From the IMG/VR virus record IMGVR_UViG_3300044630_000609, positions 1 to 25,845 of that record: 25,845 bases of DNA. The stretch is one strand, 5' to 3'. Every line of letters begins with the position of its first letter. The first letter of the stretch is position 1. Under the pieces are notes generated by a model. That model did not search any database and was not told the DNA's origin. It saw only the letters and a list, made by a program, of their open reading frames with translations. Shown piece by piece: positions 1 to 7,613 of the stretch. The DNA is from a virus. The position numbers were made by a program, and so were the translations under genes.

Positions 1-360
1 CCTGAAGCACTTGAAGAAGCAATGGGAGACAATGGACGAGTCCCGTTTGCAGAATGTATGGAGATACTTTATAAGTTTTGCTGGAACCGTCGTGCTGTTT
101 GGAGTAACGGTGCGTCATTTGATTGCGTAGTAATGGAACATGCTTGGAGACAAACATCAGACAAGCCTAATCCTATTCCCTGGCCTTTCTGGACAGTTAG
201 AGATACACGAACATTGTATGAGATTACGGGAGTTAGTCTTAAAGATGGCGGACATACTACAAGTCACAAGGCAGTAGAAGATGCCGAAAGACAAGCAATA
301 GTAGTTCAGAAAGCGTATACTAAACTTATTAAAGCAGAACTGGTAGCACCCCCAAAATGA
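1..360 (+). CDS. DnaQ-fold 3'-5' exonuclease (Rv2179c-like), 5'-truncated
   Basis: The reading frame is open from base 1, so the gene begins upstream of the window and only its last 119 residues are seen. The visible part fits the C-terminal half of RNase H-fold DEDD exonucleases of the Rv2179c-like type: a WSNGASFD block (Exo II region with its Asp), PWPFWTVRDTRTL (the conserved R-D-x-R-T segment), and HKAVEDAERQA, where the His and Asp are the Exo III catalytic pair (DEDDh type). The N-terminal DxE motif lies outside the window. Members of this fold trim DNA or RNA 3' ends, and in a phage replication region a proofreading or nucleic-acid processing role is plausible. The stop overlaps the next start (ATGA at 357-360), which suggests translational coupling to the DnaE-like gene. 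The family call is firm; the substrate is inferred. Confidence 0.82.
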   Translation, partial: PEALEEAMGDNGRVPFAECMEILYKFCWNRRAVWSNGASFDCVVMEHAWRQTSDKPNPIPWPFWTVRDTRTLYEITGVSLKDGGHTTSHKAVEDAERQAIVVQKAYTKLIKAELVAPPK

Positions 361-932
361 GAATAGATGCAGATATTGACATTGACTTTGGTGATAGAGA
401 TAAGTTATTGCAACTTATTAAACACACACCGGCGGCAATGCGTAATGTTAATCCGAATCGTAAACACGCTACTGGTGTCTATGTTACTGATATACCATAT
501 GATCCTATCAATGATATGGCAAGCATTGATTATACTGAAGCAGATAAGCGAGGATACTTTAAACTTGATTTGCTAAACGTACATGTTTATAGTCAAGTAC
601 GTGACGAAATACACTTAATTGAATTGATGGGAGATCCAGATTGGTCTCGCCTTAAAGATAAGAACTTTATAGAGAAATTGATTCACTTGAATAATCAATA
701 CTACAATCTACAAAAAATGCCAGAATCGGTAGATAGTATTCCGAGATTAGCTATGTTTTTAGCTGTTATTCGCCCCGGTAAGAAGCATTTGATAGGGCAA
801 CAATGGAGTGAAATTGCAAAAACTGTATGGGATAAAGGTACAGATGGTTATACCTTCAAAAAAGCACATGCTATTGCATACGCTCAATTAGTAGTTGTAC
901 ACATGAATTTATTAAATAATTCTTTTAACTAA
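357..932 (+). CDS. Miniature C-family (DnaE-like) DNA polymerase palm protein
   Basis: This 191-aa product carries, in the right order, the core signatures of bacterial Pol III alpha. DADIDIDF (residues 4-11) matches the PDFDVDF motif with two catalytic aspartates. KHATGV (36-41) matches the conserved HAxGV segment. YFKLDLLN (67-74) matches KFDFLGL, which carries the third catalytic aspartate (here D71). IRPGK (138-142) matches the RPGP segment, and GYTFKKAHAIAYA (164-176) matches YGFNKSHAAAYA. Cellular DnaE is about 1,100-1,200 aa, so the PHP, most fingers, OB and tau-binding parts are absent. It overlaps the exonuclease gene by 4 nt, resembling a DnaE/DnaQ pair. The motif reading is direct; polymerase activity is inference. 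It could instead be a degenerate, non-catalytic clamp- or template-binding protein. Its 3' end overlaps the convergent gene by 21 nt. Confidence 0.72.
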   Translation: MRIDADIDIDFGDRDKLLQLIKHTPAAMRNVNPNRKHATGVYVTDIPYDPINDMASIDYTEADKRGYFKLDLLNVHVYSQVRDEIHLIELMGDPDWSRLKDKNFIEKLIHLNNQYYNLQKMPESVDSIPRLAMFLAVIRPGKKHLIGQQWSEIAKTVWDKGTDGYTFKKAHAIAYAQLVVVHMNLLNNSFN

Positions 933-1292
933 TGTGATACTGCGGCGTTTTGACCTACGTTTGTTTAAGTCGCTAATACTGCACGTTGGTCCATGTAATA
1001 TCGTTAAACTCTTGTTGTTAAACGTCCTTATATAAGGTTTAAATATAGACCATTCATCCTTTAAGAATAAGTTGATGGGTATCAACCTATTGCTTTCCCA
1101 CCACCAAACATCACCTAATTCTAAGAATTTCTCCCGGACTATTGCATCTACAATAGAGCCATAATCATATATAGTGGTGACAATATCATCTCTGTTCTGA
1201 ACTATACCCACGTAATCTTGATTAGCATAGGAACATATAGTAATGAATGGATGATTTTCGCTTAGTTTCTTGAAGAATTCGTTTTGAATCAT
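912..1292 (-). CDS. Conserved phage protein of unknown function (WWWESNR motif)
   Basis: I do not recognise a function. The frame is open up to an ATG at 1322, but a late promoter box (minus strand 1320-1313) lies inside that extension, so the internal ATG at 1292 (product starting MIQNEFFKK, 126 aa) is preferred; 1322 (136 aa) is the alternative. Visible features are an aromatic-rich centre with LGDVWWWESNRLIPINLFL, and a basic C-terminus (NKRRSKRRS) that might bind nucleic acid. No signal peptide or membrane segment is seen. The gene is transcribed toward the DnaE-like gene with overlapping 3' ends and no terminator between them, and it diverges from the virion gene at 1437. Expression is probably late, given the box in front of it. 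Confidence 0.7.
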   Translation of the reverse strand: MIQNEFFKKLSENHPFITICSYANQDYVGIVQNRDDIVTTIYDYGSIVDAIVREKFLELGDVWWWESNRLIPINLFLKDEWSIFKPYIRTFNNKSLTILHGPTCSISDLNKRRSKRRSITLVKRII

Positions 1293-1312
1293 TGTTGTTT
1301 TGTTTACCGAAA

Positions 1313-1320
1313 TATTTATC
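1313..1320 (-). promoter_or_regulatory. T4-type late promoter box (minus strand)
   Basis: The minus strand reads GATAAATA, one base from the T4 late box TATAAATA. It lies 20 nt upstream of the internal ATG at 1292 of the minus-strand gene and back to back with the plus-strand box at 1346-1353, forming a divergent late promoter pair. Confidence 0.55.
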
Positions 1321-1345
1321 ATAGGACGAAATGGTATTTTATTTT

Positions 1346-1353
1346 GATAAATA
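1346..1353 (+). promoter_or_regulatory. T4-type late promoter box
   Basis: GATAAATA followed by TGATTATG. The predicted start of transcription (6 nt after the box) falls on the A of an in-frame ATG at 1359, about 78 nt upstream of the preferred start of the virion gene at 1437. Confidence 0.6.
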
Positions 1354-1436
1354 TGATTATGTATTCAACTCAAGTTTTCGTCTATACACAGCGACAGATC
1401 GTTGTACTTTTAACAGGATTTTCCCCTAGGAGCTAT

Positions 1437-2132
1437 ATGCCTCAGTATGCCAAACCCTTAACTCTACACAAGGGTGTAGATAACCAAATTCAATTTCAGT
1501 TCTTAAATCAAGAACAAAAACCTGTTGATATCACAGGTAAATCCATTACATGTAGAATTATTAATGCACAGGGGTCAGCAACACTGGTGCAAAAAGCACT
1601 AACGTTACAACTACCTGCTACGGGTATTGCTAGTCTATATTTGAATGCGGCTGATATTGAAAATATCGAGACACAAAAGGCTTACTATTCATTAGAAATT
1701 CCTACAGGAGAATTTGATTTTCCTGTATTTGTCGACCAGAATGCAGGTGCAAGGGGCGATATGAACATTGTTAATAGTGTTCTTCCTAGCTTTATTCCTA
1801 GTTATCCAGTAACCATCCCAACCGGACAACCTTTCCCCAACCTAGATCCTAATGCTAACTCTAGTAGCAATTCACAAACTTATTATACTAGTGTGATTTC
1901 ATCTGATGACAACCCCATTATGACCTTCCAAGCAACCTACACAGACTATTACGGGAATGTTTTAGTAGAAGGCTCTACTATACCCGATGGTGATTGGTAC
2001 CCAATCTTAGCAGATACCGGGTATAGCAATGTTAATGTTACTAAAGGTTACGTAATTAATGGGTATCATCCTTATGTCCGTGTGCAATTTGAAAGCAATG
2101 TCGGTGCAGTAACTAACGTATTGGTAAGATGA
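1437..2132 (+). CDS. Putative virion structural protein
   Basis: The 231-aa product begins MPQYAKPLTLHKGVDNQIQF and has a beta-rich N-terminal segment (KGVDNQIQFQF, KPVDITGKSITCRI) of the kind found at the N-termini of phage baseplate or fibre-attachment proteins (BppU-like pattern). The middle (residues about 100-150) is rich in Pro, Ser and Asn, and the C-terminal part again looks beta-stranded. No catalytic motif is seen. The start at 1437 is chosen because AGGAG stands 4 nt before it; the frame is open further upstream and contains ATGs at 1353 and 1359, so a longer form starting at 1359 cannot be excluded. A late promoter box at 1346-1353 supports a structural role. A virion role is likely; the exact position in the particle is unknown. 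Confidence 0.6.
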   Translation: MPQYAKPLTLHKGVDNQIQFQFLNQEQKPVDITGKSITCRIINAQGSATLVQKALTLQLPATGIASLYLNAADIENIETQKAYYSLEIPTGEFDFPVFVDQNAGARGDMNIVNSVLPSFIPSYPVTIPTGQPFPNLDPNANSSSNSQTYYTSVISSDDNPIMTFQATYTDYYGNVLVEGSTIPDGDWYPILADTGYSNVNVTKGYVINGYHPYVRVQFESNVGAVTNVLVR

Positions 2133-2136
2133 TCTA

Positions 2137-2165
2137 TTGATTATCTTTATCAAGTATGTTATACT
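2137..2165 (+). promoter_or_regulatory. Sigma70-type promoter with extended -10, for primase
   Basis: TTGATT (2137-2142), a 17-nt spacer, then TATACT (2160-2165) preceded by TGT (extended -10). The primase ATG begins 6 nt after the -10 box, where transcription should begin, so the transcript may be leaderless. No Shine-Dalgarno sequence is present before this ATG. Confidence 0.7.
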
Positions 2166-2171
2166 AACTAG

Positions 2172-3152
2172 ATGTTTGATATTCTATCAATAATTCCCGG
2201 TAAGAAAAAACTCACTCAAGGTGGTTGGCAAAGCTTTAATGCTGTGTGCTGCCATCATCGTGGGCACAAGACCGACACTCGCAGTCGAGGTGGTGTAATC
2301 TTTGACGGGCAAACTAATTGGTCATATCATTGTTTTAATTGTGGGTTCAAGTGTGGGTTTACATTAGGTAAGCGTTTATCAAAGAATACACGACAGTTAC
2401 TAATATGGTCTGGAGTTGATGATACACAAATTAGCAAGTGGAGTTTAGAAAGTTTACAACAAAAAGATATACTAGACTTTACACAGCCTAAGAAGAAAGT
2501 TAAGATTAAGTTTAATGAGCACAAGTTACCCGAAGATGCAGAACTACTTGATAAAAATAATATATTACACAAAGTATATGTAGACTATCTAGAAGCAAGG
2601 GGTATAAGTAGTAGTGAATATCCTTTCATGGTCACTCCCAACGAATCAAGTCGCATGGGAAATCGCATCATCATCCCCTATACATACAAAAACAAGATTG
2701 TTGGTCACACAAGTAGGTTCTTAGACAATAAGATTCCGAAATATATCAACGAACAACAACCTGGTTATGTATTCGGTTATGATTTTCAACAACCTCAACA
2801 AAGTGTAACAATACTAGTCGAAGGCATCTTTGATGCATTGAGTCTAGGTGCTTGTGCATTAACTCATAATACGATTAATGATGACCAAGCAGAACTACTA
2901 TCACAACTTAACAGACAAATCATTTTCGTTCCCGACCGTGATAAAACAGGATTCGATTCCTGTGAGAGAGCTATTCAATTAGGCTATAGCGTCAGCATCC
3001 CCAATTGGGAAAGTGACGTAAAAGATGTTAATGATGCCGTTGTCAAATATGGCAGACTACCTACACTACTCAGTATATTACAGTCTGCTACAATGAGCAA
3101 AATTAAAATAGAAATACAAAGGAAAAAAATTGCGAAACAAAACGGATTCTAA
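2172..3152 (+). CDS. gp61: DNA primase (DnaG/T4 gp61 type, zinc-binding and TOPRIM)
   Basis: This primase makes RNA primers for lagging-strand synthesis with the helicase encoded next to it. The N-terminus shows a zinc-binding segment: Cys/His cluster CCHH at residues 26-29 and CFNC at 54-57. A TOPRIM domain follows, with LVEGIFDA (E217, D221) and VPDRDKTG (D255, D257), the acidic metal-binding residues, then a DVNDAV segment typical of primase TOPRIM ends. At 326 aa it is near the T4 gp61 length and lacks a separate helicase-binding domain as long as that of DnaG; the basic C-terminal tail may fill that role. The ATG at 2172 has no Shine-Dalgarno sequence but sits exactly at the predicted transcription start. 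It overlaps the helicase gene by 23 nt, which suggests coupled expression. Confidence 0.9.
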   Translation: MFDILSIIPGKKKLTQGGWQSFNAVCCHHRGHKTDTRSRGGVIFDGQTNWSYHCFNCGFKCGFTLGKRLSKNTRQLLIWSGVDDTQISKWSLESLQQKDILDFTQPKKKVKIKFNEHKLPEDAELLDKNNILHKVYVDYLEARGISSSEYPFMVTPNESSRMGNRIIIPYTYKNKIVGHTSRFLDNKIPKYINEQQPGYVFGYDFQQPQQSVTILVEGIFDALSLGACALTHNTINDDQAELLSQLNRQIIFVPDRDKTGFDSCERAIQLGYSVSIPNWESDVKDVNDAVVKYGRLPTLLSILQSATMSKIKIEIQRKKIAKQNGF

Positions 3153-4590
3153 GAAGCAGATTGATTATACACCAGAAGTACAAAAACTATTTTTAAGAAT
3201 GATGATGACTAACGCTGAGTTATATACTCGGGTTATGAACATTATGAATTCAGAAAACTTTGACAAAAGTTTGCGACCAGTCGCAGATATGTTCAAAGAA
3301 CACACAGACAAATATAAAGTATTACCTGATGTAAATCAGATTAAAGCAGTGACAGGGGTAGAGATTGAACCTATTCCTGAAATGAGCGAAGGACACAATG
3401 AATGGTTCTTTGATGCATTTGAATCATTTACTAAACGACAAGAACTAGAACGAGCTATTCTTAAAGCGGCAGACTTGCTTGAGAAAGGTGACTTTAGTCC
3501 TGTAGAAAAACTAATCAAAGATGCAGTGCAGATTAGCTTACAACGAGACATGGGTACAGATTACTTCTTTGACCCTAAGGGTCGTATTAACAAATACTTC
3601 AATGCAGGTGGACAAGTAAGTACAGGCTGGCCACAGATGGATCGTATCTTGTATGGCGGTATGAGCCGAGGTGAACTCAACATTTTTGCAGGTGGTTCTG
3701 GTTCAGGTAAGTCACTTGTTATGATGAACATTGCATTGAACTGGTTACAAGCAGGTATGAGCGGAGTCTATATCACACTAGAACTTTCAGAAGAACTAAC
3801 ATCATTGCGTACTGATGCTATGTTAACACAGATGGGTACAAAGTCAATTCGTAAAGATATTGACACAACCGATCTTAAAGTTAAGATGGTAGGTAAGAAG
3901 TCTGGTAAGTATCGTGTTAAAGGATTGCCTGCACAAAGTAATGTGAATGATATTCGTGCTTACTTGAAAGAGGTACAGATTCAAACAGGTATCAAGATTG
4001 ACTTTGTTATGGTTGACTACTTAGACTTGGTTATGCCTGTATCTGTTAAAGTTAATCCTAACGACCAGTTCATCAAAGACAAGTATGTCGCAGAAGAATT
4101 GCGTAACTTAGCTAAAGAAATGGGAATCTTATTAGTTACAGCTAGTCAGTTAAATCGTAGTGCGGTTGATGAGATTGAGTTTGACCATAGTCACATTGCT
4201 GGTGGTATCAGTAAGATTAATACTGCTGATAACGTGTTTGGTATCTTTACAAGTCGTAGTATGCGTGAACGTGGAAAGTATCAGATTCAATGTATGAAGT
4301 CACGTAGTTCGACTGGTGTAGGTATGAAGATTGACTTGGATTATGACATTGAAACAATGCGTATTAGTGATAGCGATCCTGACGGATATGCGGATCAGCA
4401 AGCAAAGTACAGGCCTGCTCCTAGCCCGACTGATATTATGAGTAAATTAAAGCCACAATCAACATTATCATCGTCAGAACCTATTATTGACCAAACGACA
4501 GGTGAGATTATAGAACCGGAAAACAAGCGTATTATAGCAGATGTTCAGAGTAGTAAACTGAAGTCTTTGCTTAATTCATTAAAGAAATAA
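3130..4590 (+). CDS. gp41: Replicative DNA helicase (DnaB/T4 gp41 family)
   Basis: This is the hexameric 5'-3' helicase of the phage replisome and the partner of the primase. The N-terminal helical domain (about 1-130) is followed by a RecA-like ATPase core: Walker A GGSGSGKS at residues 188-195, Walker B DFVMVDYLDL at 291-300, and a TASQLNR segment typical of DnaB motif H3. The 486-aa length fits gp41-type helicases. The start is a TTG at 3130, supported by AAAGG 7 nt upstream and by the YTPEVQKLFLRMM segment, which belongs to the N-terminal domain; the next ATGs (3199 on) would cut into that domain. The last 60 residues (Ser/Pro-rich, then a basic helix) probably form a flexible tail that contacts primase or a loader. 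The family is certain. Confidence 0.95.
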   Translation: MRNKTDSKKQIDYTPEVQKLFLRMMMTNAELYTRVMNIMNSENFDKSLRPVADMFKEHTDKYKVLPDVNQIKAVTGVEIEPIPEMSEGHNEWFFDAFESFTKRQELERAILKAADLLEKGDFSPVEKLIKDAVQISLQRDMGTDYFFDPKGRINKYFNAGGQVSTGWPQMDRILYGGMSRGELNIFAGGSGSGKSLVMMNIALNWLQAGMSGVYITLELSEELTSLRTDAMLTQMGTKSIRKDIDTTDLKVKMVGKKSGKYRVKGLPAQSNVNDIRAYLKEVQIQTGIKIDFVMVDYLDLVMPVSVKVNPNDQFIKDKYVAEELRNLAKEMGILLVTASQLNRSAVDEIEFDHSHIAGGISKINTADNVFGIFTSRSMRERGKYQIQCMKSRSSTGVGMKIDLDYDIETMRISDSDPDGYADQQAKYRPAPSPTDIMSKLKPQSTLSSSEPIIDQTTGEIIEPENKRIIADVQSSKLKSLLNSLKK

Positions 4591-4603
4591 TTATTGCTGT
4601 TAG

Positions 4604-4611
4604 AATAAATA
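4604..4611 (+). promoter_or_regulatory. T4-type late promoter box
   Basis: AATAAATA followed by CTATTA, matching the CTATTA after the minus-strand box at 24685-24692. It lies 16 nt before the ATG at 4628, with TAGGAT as ribosome binding site between the two. Confidence 0.6.
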
Positions 4612-4627
4612 CTATTAGGATAATTAT

Positions 4628-4876
4628 ATGCAAAAACAAACTCGCAGCCTGCTACAGGAATTAGAGGCTATCGGTAATAACCGTGATACAAATCATATCA
4701 TTGAAAGCCGTGGCCACAACATTATCACTAGTGCAATTAATCTGCTAGAAATGATTAATCATCACTACACACCTGAACAGGCAGCAGTTTTAGAACGAAA
4801 ATTGCTACATGCTATCAAAAGCAAGGATCAAACTAAATTTGCCAAATCTTTAAGGAAAAATCGTGAAATTGAATGA
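4628..4876 (+). CDS. Small helical protein of unknown function
   Basis: The 82-aa product is predicted from composition to be mostly helical and charged, with no cysteine, signal or membrane segment. It begins MQKQTRSLLQELEAIGNN; segments such as HNIITSAINLLEMI and EQAAVLERKLLHAI have the heptad-like spacing of a helical bundle. AGGA stands 7 nt before the ATG, and a T4-type late box is just upstream. Its end overlaps the next gene by 14 nt, so the two are probably translated together. The late promoter and the neighbouring long unknown gene suggest a virion or assembly role, but this is inference. Confidence 0.72.
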   Translation: MQKQTRSLLQELEAIGNNRDTNHIIESRGHNIITSAINLLEMINHHYTPEQAAVLERKLLHAIKSKDQTKFAKSLRKNREIE

Positions 4877-6461
4877 ATTTAAACAAAGAACAAAGAACCG
4901 TAAGTTAAACGAGTCACAACTGTCTGAATTAGACATGAGTGACGTTATAGGTAACTACGGAGCAGCCGGCGTAAAAACGATAGCTGATAAAATCAACCCT
5001 TTTAGCAAAGGTTCCGGAAAGATCAGTGTTAAAGATAAAATGGCCAGTGAGATGTTTGTTAAAGACTTCATAGGTCGTGCTAGTGAAGATTTAGCTAGAG
5101 GTATAAAAGCTGGTTTAGTAAATCCAAAACCAGCTACAGCTCCTGAACCAGAAAAAGCTGATCCTTATAAGCCGGGTGATAAAGCGACAACGCCAACAAC
5201 GCCAACAACGCCAACAACGCCAACAACGCCAACAACACCGACAACACCAGCAGGGCCCGATAATAGAATTGATCCTACAATGGATCCGGAAAAAACAACA
5301 GCGGCATCAACATCGTCCGGCGCAACAGCACCCGGGCCTGCATCATTGGCAGCGGCAGGAGCAAATGCTCAAAAACAGACTAATCAGAACTTAAATGCTT
5401 ATGTACAAAATGCATCCAAAACTTTAAATTCTGCTACAAGCCCGCAACAGAAGATGGCTCTAACTAAAGAGTTAGTTAATTTTATGGCTGACCGCAAATC
5501 TTATCCTGAATGGAATAATGCAGTAGCAACAGTACAGCAAGTTATTAAGCGTGGTGGATTAGATGCTAATTTTGCTAACTCTGCAATGAATAGAGTTAAA
5601 GCCGGTCAGACTATGGCAGAAGCATGGCAAATATATGCTATTAACAAGTTGCTTGAAGCAGTTAGTATATCATGGCGTGATTTAGGTCTAGTAGCATTAA
5701 ACGAAAGCAAAAATTCTTGGAAAGTAGTTGATGCAAAATATCATAAACTAAACAATATATTTGAAAGCATTTTGGAAGCAGACGGTGAGTACCCTGACAC
5801 TATCAGTTCTTATCTACAAAAAATGTTCAAAAAATATACAAAGGGTATTACAGTAGATCCTGCTACAATTAATCGTGTGAAACAAATTGCCGACCAAGCA
5901 GAAGCAAACTATAATAGTATGAATCCAATGAAGCGTGGAGCGAGACAAGAACTTGCCCAACTAGGTAATATGGCATATGCTCTATCATATAGAGATAGTG
6001 AAGGTTATAAGCACGATAAATTTAGTGCGACTGATGCACAATCTACACCTCAGGCAGGTGCCGGTGATACTGGTGGCTTAGATGCGTTGAGAGGTAGAAC
6101 AAGCGCAGATGCAGGTGCTACATCATCTACAGCACCATCTACTGCTAGTGCAGAAGAAATAGCACCTGCTACTACTCAAATGATTAATCTTATCAATAAG
6201 ATGACAACAGCAGAGTCAGGTGACGATCTTACAAAGATTGTAAAACTATCATTGCAAAAATTGTATAAAGCAGACAAAGCCGCATACAGTGCATTAATGA
6301 AAGAATTGCGCGGTAATGTTTCTGCTCCTAAGCAAGAAAAACCTGCAAGCACATCATTTGTTCCTCCATCAGCACCAGCGCCAGCACCTGCTCCAGCTAC
6401 TAAGCCTGCAGTAACTGCTGAAAGTAAAATTAAAACTTATAAAAAGTGGGGACAAAAGTGA
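4863..6461 (+). CDS. Large phage protein with Thr-Thr-Pro repeat linker, unknown function
   Basis: This is a 532-aa product starting at GTG 4863, with AAGGA 6 nt upstream. The N-terminus MKLNEFKQR resembles the MKLNDF start of the product at 9116. Residues about 109-129 form seven TTP repeats, followed by an Ala/Thr/Pro-rich low-complexity stretch to about residue 165. Two helical blocks follow: about 170-270, and about 275-400 with ISWRDLGLVALNES, then another Ala/Pro-rich linker and the short basic end KIKTYKKWGQK. The arrangement of folded blocks joined by flexible linkers fits a structural or scaffold-associated protein. No enzymatic motif is visible. It is between a small unknown gene and the KxDG protein, both overlapping it. 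Confidence 0.75.
   Translation: MKLNEFKQRTKNRKLNESQLSELDMSDVIGNYGAAGVKTIADKINPFSKGSGKISVKDKMASEMFVKDFIGRASEDLARGIKAGLVNPKPATAPEPEKADPYKPGDKATTPTTPTTPTTPTTPTTPTTPAGPDNRIDPTMDPEKTTAASTSSGATAPGPASLAAAGANAQKQTNQNLNAYVQNASKTLNSATSPQQKMALTKELVNFMADRKSYPEWNNAVATVQQVIKRGGLDANFANSAMNRVKAGQTMAEAWQIYAINKLLEAVSISWRDLGLVALNESKNSWKVVDAKYHKLNNIFESILEADGEYPDTISSYLQKMFKKYTKGITVDPATINRVKQIADQAEANYNSMNPMKRGARQELAQLGNMAYALSYRDSEGYKHDKFSATDAQSTPQAGAGDTGGLDALRGRTSADAGATSSTAPSTASAEEIAPATTQMINLINKMTTAESGDDLTKIVKLSLQKLYKADKAAYSALMKELRGNVSAPKQEKPASTSFVPPSAPAPAPAPATKPAVTAESKIKTYKKWGQK
5187..5249 (+). repeat. Tandem 9-nt repeat encoding (TTP)7
   Basis: Five exact copies of ACAACGCCA followed by two variant copies (ACAACACCG, ACAACACCA), all in frame, encode seven Thr-Thr-Pro units. 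Short exact tandem repeats like this change copy number easily by slippage, so linker length may differ between close relatives. Confidence 0.95.
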
Positions 6462-7609
6462 ACTTAACTGAATCTTTAGCTTTATTATCAAGCAAAATAG
6501 ATCAGTTGTCTACTGTGGTTGCAGAGGCAAAAGGTCACTTAGACCATCCTGAAGATTTGATATTTTTAGATGGTACTCAAGGTGCAAATCGTGCAGTCCA
6601 AGCTTCAGTTGATACAGTTAAAAACCCCGCAACAGTTACAATCAAGTGGGATGGATATCCTGCATTAATTTTTGGTCGTGGTGATAACGGTAAATTTAGT
6701 ATTATGGACAAACATATGTTCAATAAGAAAGACTTATCAGGTAGACAAGTGTTCAGTCCTGAGCAATTTGTTCAGTACGATAGAGACCGCGGTGTTGACC
6801 GATCAGGATTACATCAGTTAATCGCAGAAATTTGGCCTGGTCTTGAAAAGTCAGACAGAAGTAAAGGTTACTATTGGGGTGACTTACTATTCAGTCAGCC
6901 ACTGCAAGACCAAAACGGTATGTACAAGTTCAAAGCAAATCCTAACGGTATCGCATACACAGTTGAAGCTAACAGTGAAGTAGGACAATTATTTAAAGGC
7001 AAACAAGCCGCTATTGTTGTACATCAATTCATTCCTCCAAATGCCGCAACCACAGATGAAGCAAGTCCCTTAGATGGTGGCATTGGTAGTTTAAAAAATA
7101 ATAGCAATGTAGCTATTGTCCCTGCTAAAATGCCTATCACTCCTAAACTAAAGATAAGCAGTAAATTAGTTAACAAAGCACAATCTGATATTAAAAAGTA
7201 TGGTCCTGCTGTGGATCAGTTATTGAACACTGCACCGCAAGCGTCTACTACATTTAGAGGATTGTTCACAACTTATATCAATAAAAAAATTGTTGCTGGT
7301 GATTTGAATAATTTAGTAGATGGCTTTATGGAATACTTCAACAGTCGTCCAATGACTGATGCTATGAGAGCAAAGTTGACTCAGCACCTAGAAGCCAATA
7401 AAGCAGGACTAGTAGGAGCATTCACTATCTGGGCTAGTTTGTATCAATTGAAAATGGCTATTGTGGACCAACTCAATAAAGCCGCAGAAGCAAGTCCTGT
7501 CAAAGGCTATCTACAAGACGGTACACAGACCCAAGAGGGTTTTGTCAGTAACGGACTCAAATTTGTAGATAGAATGGGCTTTAGTCGCCAAAATCTAGCC
7601 GGAAGATAA
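6458..7609 (+). CDS. KxDG-motif nucleotidyltransferase-like phage protein
   Basis: This product of about 383 aa matches a family common in T4-like marine phages (as I recall, the DUF6267 type). The striking element is TIKWDGYPALIFGR (lysine codon at 6644), which has the K-x-D-G form of motif I of covalent nucleotidyltransferases (DNA/RNA ligases and capping enzymes). A possible motif III-like segment is YYWGDLLF, and KLKISSKLV could stand for motif V; these are weaker. The C-terminal 150 residues are helical. Ligase or nucleotidyltransferase activity is inference from the motif; the fold alone may be retained. GTG 6458 is preferred, with G-rich GGGGA just upstream and a GTGA overlap with the preceding stop; GTG 6446 is the longer alternative. 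A weak terminator follows. Confidence 0.7.
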   Translation: MNLTESLALLSSKIDQLSTVVAEAKGHLDHPEDLIFLDGTQGANRAVQASVDTVKNPATVTIKWDGYPALIFGRGDNGKFSIMDKHMFNKKDLSGRQVFSPEQFVQYDRDRGVDRSGLHQLIAEIWPGLEKSDRSKGYYWGDLLFSQPLQDQNGMYKFKANPNGIAYTVEANSEVGQLFKGKQAAIVVHQFIPPNAATTDEASPLDGGIGSLKNNSNVAIVPAKMPITPKLKISSKLVNKAQSDIKKYGPAVDQLLNTAPQASTTFRGLFTTYINKKIVAGDLNNLVDGFMEYFNSRPMTDAMRAKLTQHLEANKAGLVGAFTIWASLYQLKMAIVDQLNKAAEASPVKGYLQDGTQTQEGFVSNGLKFVDRMGFSRQNLAGR

Positions 7610-7613
7610 CCTC

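Noticed and set aside
5176-5394. Gln/Arg-rich open frame over the TTP repeat
   Set aside because: It is the +1 reading of the ACAACGCCA repeat inside a well-supported gene; repeats stay open in several frames.
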